Source: Candidatus Formimonas warabiya
GTDB lineage: Bacteria > Bacillota > Dehalobacteriia > Dehalobacteriales > Dehalobacteriaceae
DNA: 64,000 nt
Assembly: GCF_002777255.1 (NCBI RefSeq)
Contig: NZ_CP017634.1
Span: 4,228,903-4,292,902, forward strand
Direction of reading: 5' to 3'
Below, one piece after another: positions 62,762 through 64,000 of the stretch. A program made the position numbers and the translations under genes. Positions within the stretch are counted from its first letter, which is position 1. Each line of letters begins with the position of its first letter. Below the pieces are notes generated by a model, which saw only the letters and a program-made list of their open reading frames with translations, was not told the DNA's origin and made no database searches.

Positions 62762-63808
62762 GTGAAAAAAGTTTATTTACTTGCCCTGACCCTGATCCTT
62801 GTGCTTGTGACAGCTGTGTTCGCAGGCTGTTCCACGCCAACGGCAGAATCAAATGCCTCTGTTCAAGAGCCGGATACCATTACCGTGGCCTGGCTGCCCA
62901 ATCAAGCGGGAGATGATTTTAAGGATGCCCGAGCGGAAATCGACAAGGTAATTGAAAAAGCCACCGGAAAGAAAGTGGAAGACAAATTAACAACGGATTA
63001 TGCCATTACCATTGAAGCCCTTGCCAGCGGCACGGCCCAAATTGCCTGGGTAGGCGCGCAGCAGTATGTGGAGGCCCATGAAAAAAACAGTAAAGTGCTT
63101 CCCCTGGTCGTAAACAGCGGAGATTCAGGAGCTTTGGACGATGCCAAATATTACAGCCGGCTGGTAGTCAAGAAAGGCAATGAAGATCAGTACAAGAACG
63201 GCAGCGAATATGCTATCGATAAAATCGCCGGCAAGAAGATGTCCTTTGTTTCCAACAGCTCCACCTCAGGCTATAAAGTCCCTGCCGCCGCCATCGTTTC
63301 CTATTTCTCCGCCCAGGATCCCTGGAAGGGCCTGACTGCGGAAGACCTGCTGGAAGGGGGCAGCGATAAATTCTTCAGCCAGGTCCTCTTTGGCGGATCT
63401 CACCAGCTGTCCCTGGTCAACGTGATTTCGGATAAAGCGGATGTGGCCGCGGTGGATGATATCGATGTGGTCAGTTATGTGGATCTTACCGAAGGGAGCG
63501 ACAATACACCGGGTGCCGTATATACCGTGAAGCAGGATGCCACGGATCCCTTCAGCAAGTTTCCCGGCGCCCAGTACGTGGTGATCAAAGCCATGCCGGT
63601 GATGAACGGTCCTTTTATGGTCAATACGGAAGCCTTAAGCCAGGAAACCATTGATGCCGTCACCCAGGCCCTTACCTCCGACGAAGTAACCAATAATCCG
63701 AAGATTTTCTTGCCGGAAGACGCCGCTTATAAAGGAATGTTCAATCAGCCCCAGCGCTTCCTTACCGTGGAGGATGCCTGGTATAACCCGATCCGTGAGA
63801 TGAAGTAA
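62762..63808 (+). CDS. phnD: Phosphonate/phosphate ABC transporter substrate-binding lipoprotein
   Basis: A 348-residue extracytoplasmic binding protein. The signal peptide ends with a lipobox (VFAGC, Cys22). The mature fold matches PhnD/PtxB: ITVAWLPNQAG at the start, ALASGTAQIAWVGAQQYVEA near residue 90 and the VSNSSTSGYKVP loop that contacts the phosphonate group. The start is GTG 62762 after GGAGGAG. It opens the transporter part of the cluster, with the ATPase gene 123 bp downstream. Confidence 0.92.
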   Translation: MKKVYLLALTLILVLVTAVFAGCSTPTAESNASVQEPDTITVAWLPNQAGDDFKDARAEIDKVIEKATGKKVEDKLTTDYAITIEALASGTAQIAWVGAQQYVEAHEKNSKVLPLVVNSGDSGALDDAKYYSRLVVKKGNEDQYKNGSEYAIDKIAGKKMSFVSNSSTSGYKVPAAAIVSYFSAQDPWKGLTAEDLLEGGSDKFFSQVLFGGSHQLSLVNVISDKADVAAVDDIDVVSYVDLTEGSDNTPGAVYTVKQDATDPFSKFPGAQYVVIKAMPVMNGPFMVNTEALSQETIDAVTQALTSDEVTNNPKIFLPEDAAYKGMFNQPQRFLTVEDAWYNPIREMK

Positions 63809-63931
63809 ATCAGTTCGCAAAATCCGGAAGTTCAAAGGAGAGACGGCGGCATCAACCTGACAGGATCGTTTTTCGGCACAGGGAACCGGGTTGATGCCGG
63901 GCCGGCTCGGGAGAACAAAAAGCAAAGGAAG

Positions 63932-64000
63932 ATGCGCATGGCTTTGCTGGAATTAAAAAACGTGACCAAATACTATGGCAAAGAAACCTTGGCCCTGTCC
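63932..64000 (+). CDS. phnC: Phosphonate ABC transporter ATP-binding protein, 5' end only
   Basis: The first 23 codons only (MRMALLELKNVTKYYGKETL, then ALS), the standard N-terminus of an ABC ATPase; the window ends before Walker A. AAGGAAG lies just before the ATG. Position after phnD makes PhnC the natural identification. Confidence 0.75.
   Translation, partial: MRMALLELKNVTKYYGKETLALS

Noticed and set aside
1..64000. tRNA, rRNA and CRISPR arrays
   Set aside because: No cloverleaf with a GTTCGA-type T-arm in the gaps, no rRNA-like conserved text, and no regularly spaced direct repeats were found on reading.

Overview
The window looks like the chromosome of an anaerobic, endospore-former-type Firmicute (class Clostridia, perhaps Peptococcaceae-like). 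The signs are strong AAGGAGG-type ribosome binding sites, many TTG/GTG starts, a leucine T-box, SLH and VanY cell-wall proteins, a LytTR/DUF3021 pair, an oxygen-sensitive 4-hydroxybutyryl-CoA dehydratase homologue and moderate GC. The genus cannot be fixed from sequence alone. No rRNA, tRNA, CRISPR array or complete transposon was seen.

Layout. 1-6.5 kb: an MBL-fold hydrolase, a two-gene membrane-protein/XRE-regulator operon and an RND efflux pair, interspersed with four copies of a short palindromic repeat. One copy abuts the last 30 codons of a destroyed DMT transporter. 6.5-14.3 kb: VanY carboxypeptidase, an acidic surface protein, Tex, an OmpR-type two-component system and a two-gene operon of exported proteins preceded by three phased TTTACA boxes. 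14.3-32.3 kb: a catabolic island. A sigma-54 activator (CBS-PAS-AAA-Fis) faces an eight-gene operon: thiolase, AbfD-type dehydratase, 3-hydroxyacyl-CoA dehydrogenase, SDR, two CoA-transferase subunits, crotonase and a 2-enoate-reductase-type flavoprotein. A second operon follows: amidohydrolase, two MHS transporters, a metal-ligand-less M24/creatinase-like protein and a GntR regulator. Both operons start with almost the same upstream block, a -24/-12 promoter plus two ATTGCA boxes 21 bp apart, so they probably form one regulon. Its chemistry ends in 4-hydroxybutyryl-CoA or an analogue -> crotonyl-CoA -> acetoacetyl-CoA -> acetyl-CoA, but the starting substrate is unknown.

32.3-42.2 kb: GDPD phosphodiesterase, a YtrA-type regulator/ABC cluster, aminotransferase, guanine deaminase, T-box-controlled leuA and an SLH protein. 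42.2-45.7 kb: an RlmA-type 23S rRNA methyltransferase preceded by a nine-codon leader peptide ending in Arg-Leu-Arg and a terminator hairpin, which looks like macrolide-responsive attenuation; then DUF3021/LytTR and an acyltransferase. 45.8-56.4 kb: a dCache-PAS-GGDEF-EAL protein, an Ldh2-family dehydrogenase, topoisomerase III, two small unknown proteins, an EamA transporter and a secreted beta-propeller. 56.4-64 kb: a C-P lyase cluster (PhnF-like regulator, phnG-H-I-J-K, hexapeptide transferase, phnL, phnD-like binding protein, start of phnC). phnM is not in the window.

The most interesting items are the leader/attenuator in front of the rRNA methyltransferase, the two-operon sigma-54 regulon around the AbfD homologue, the M24 protein that has lost four of five metal ligands, and the repeat family with its truncated gene.
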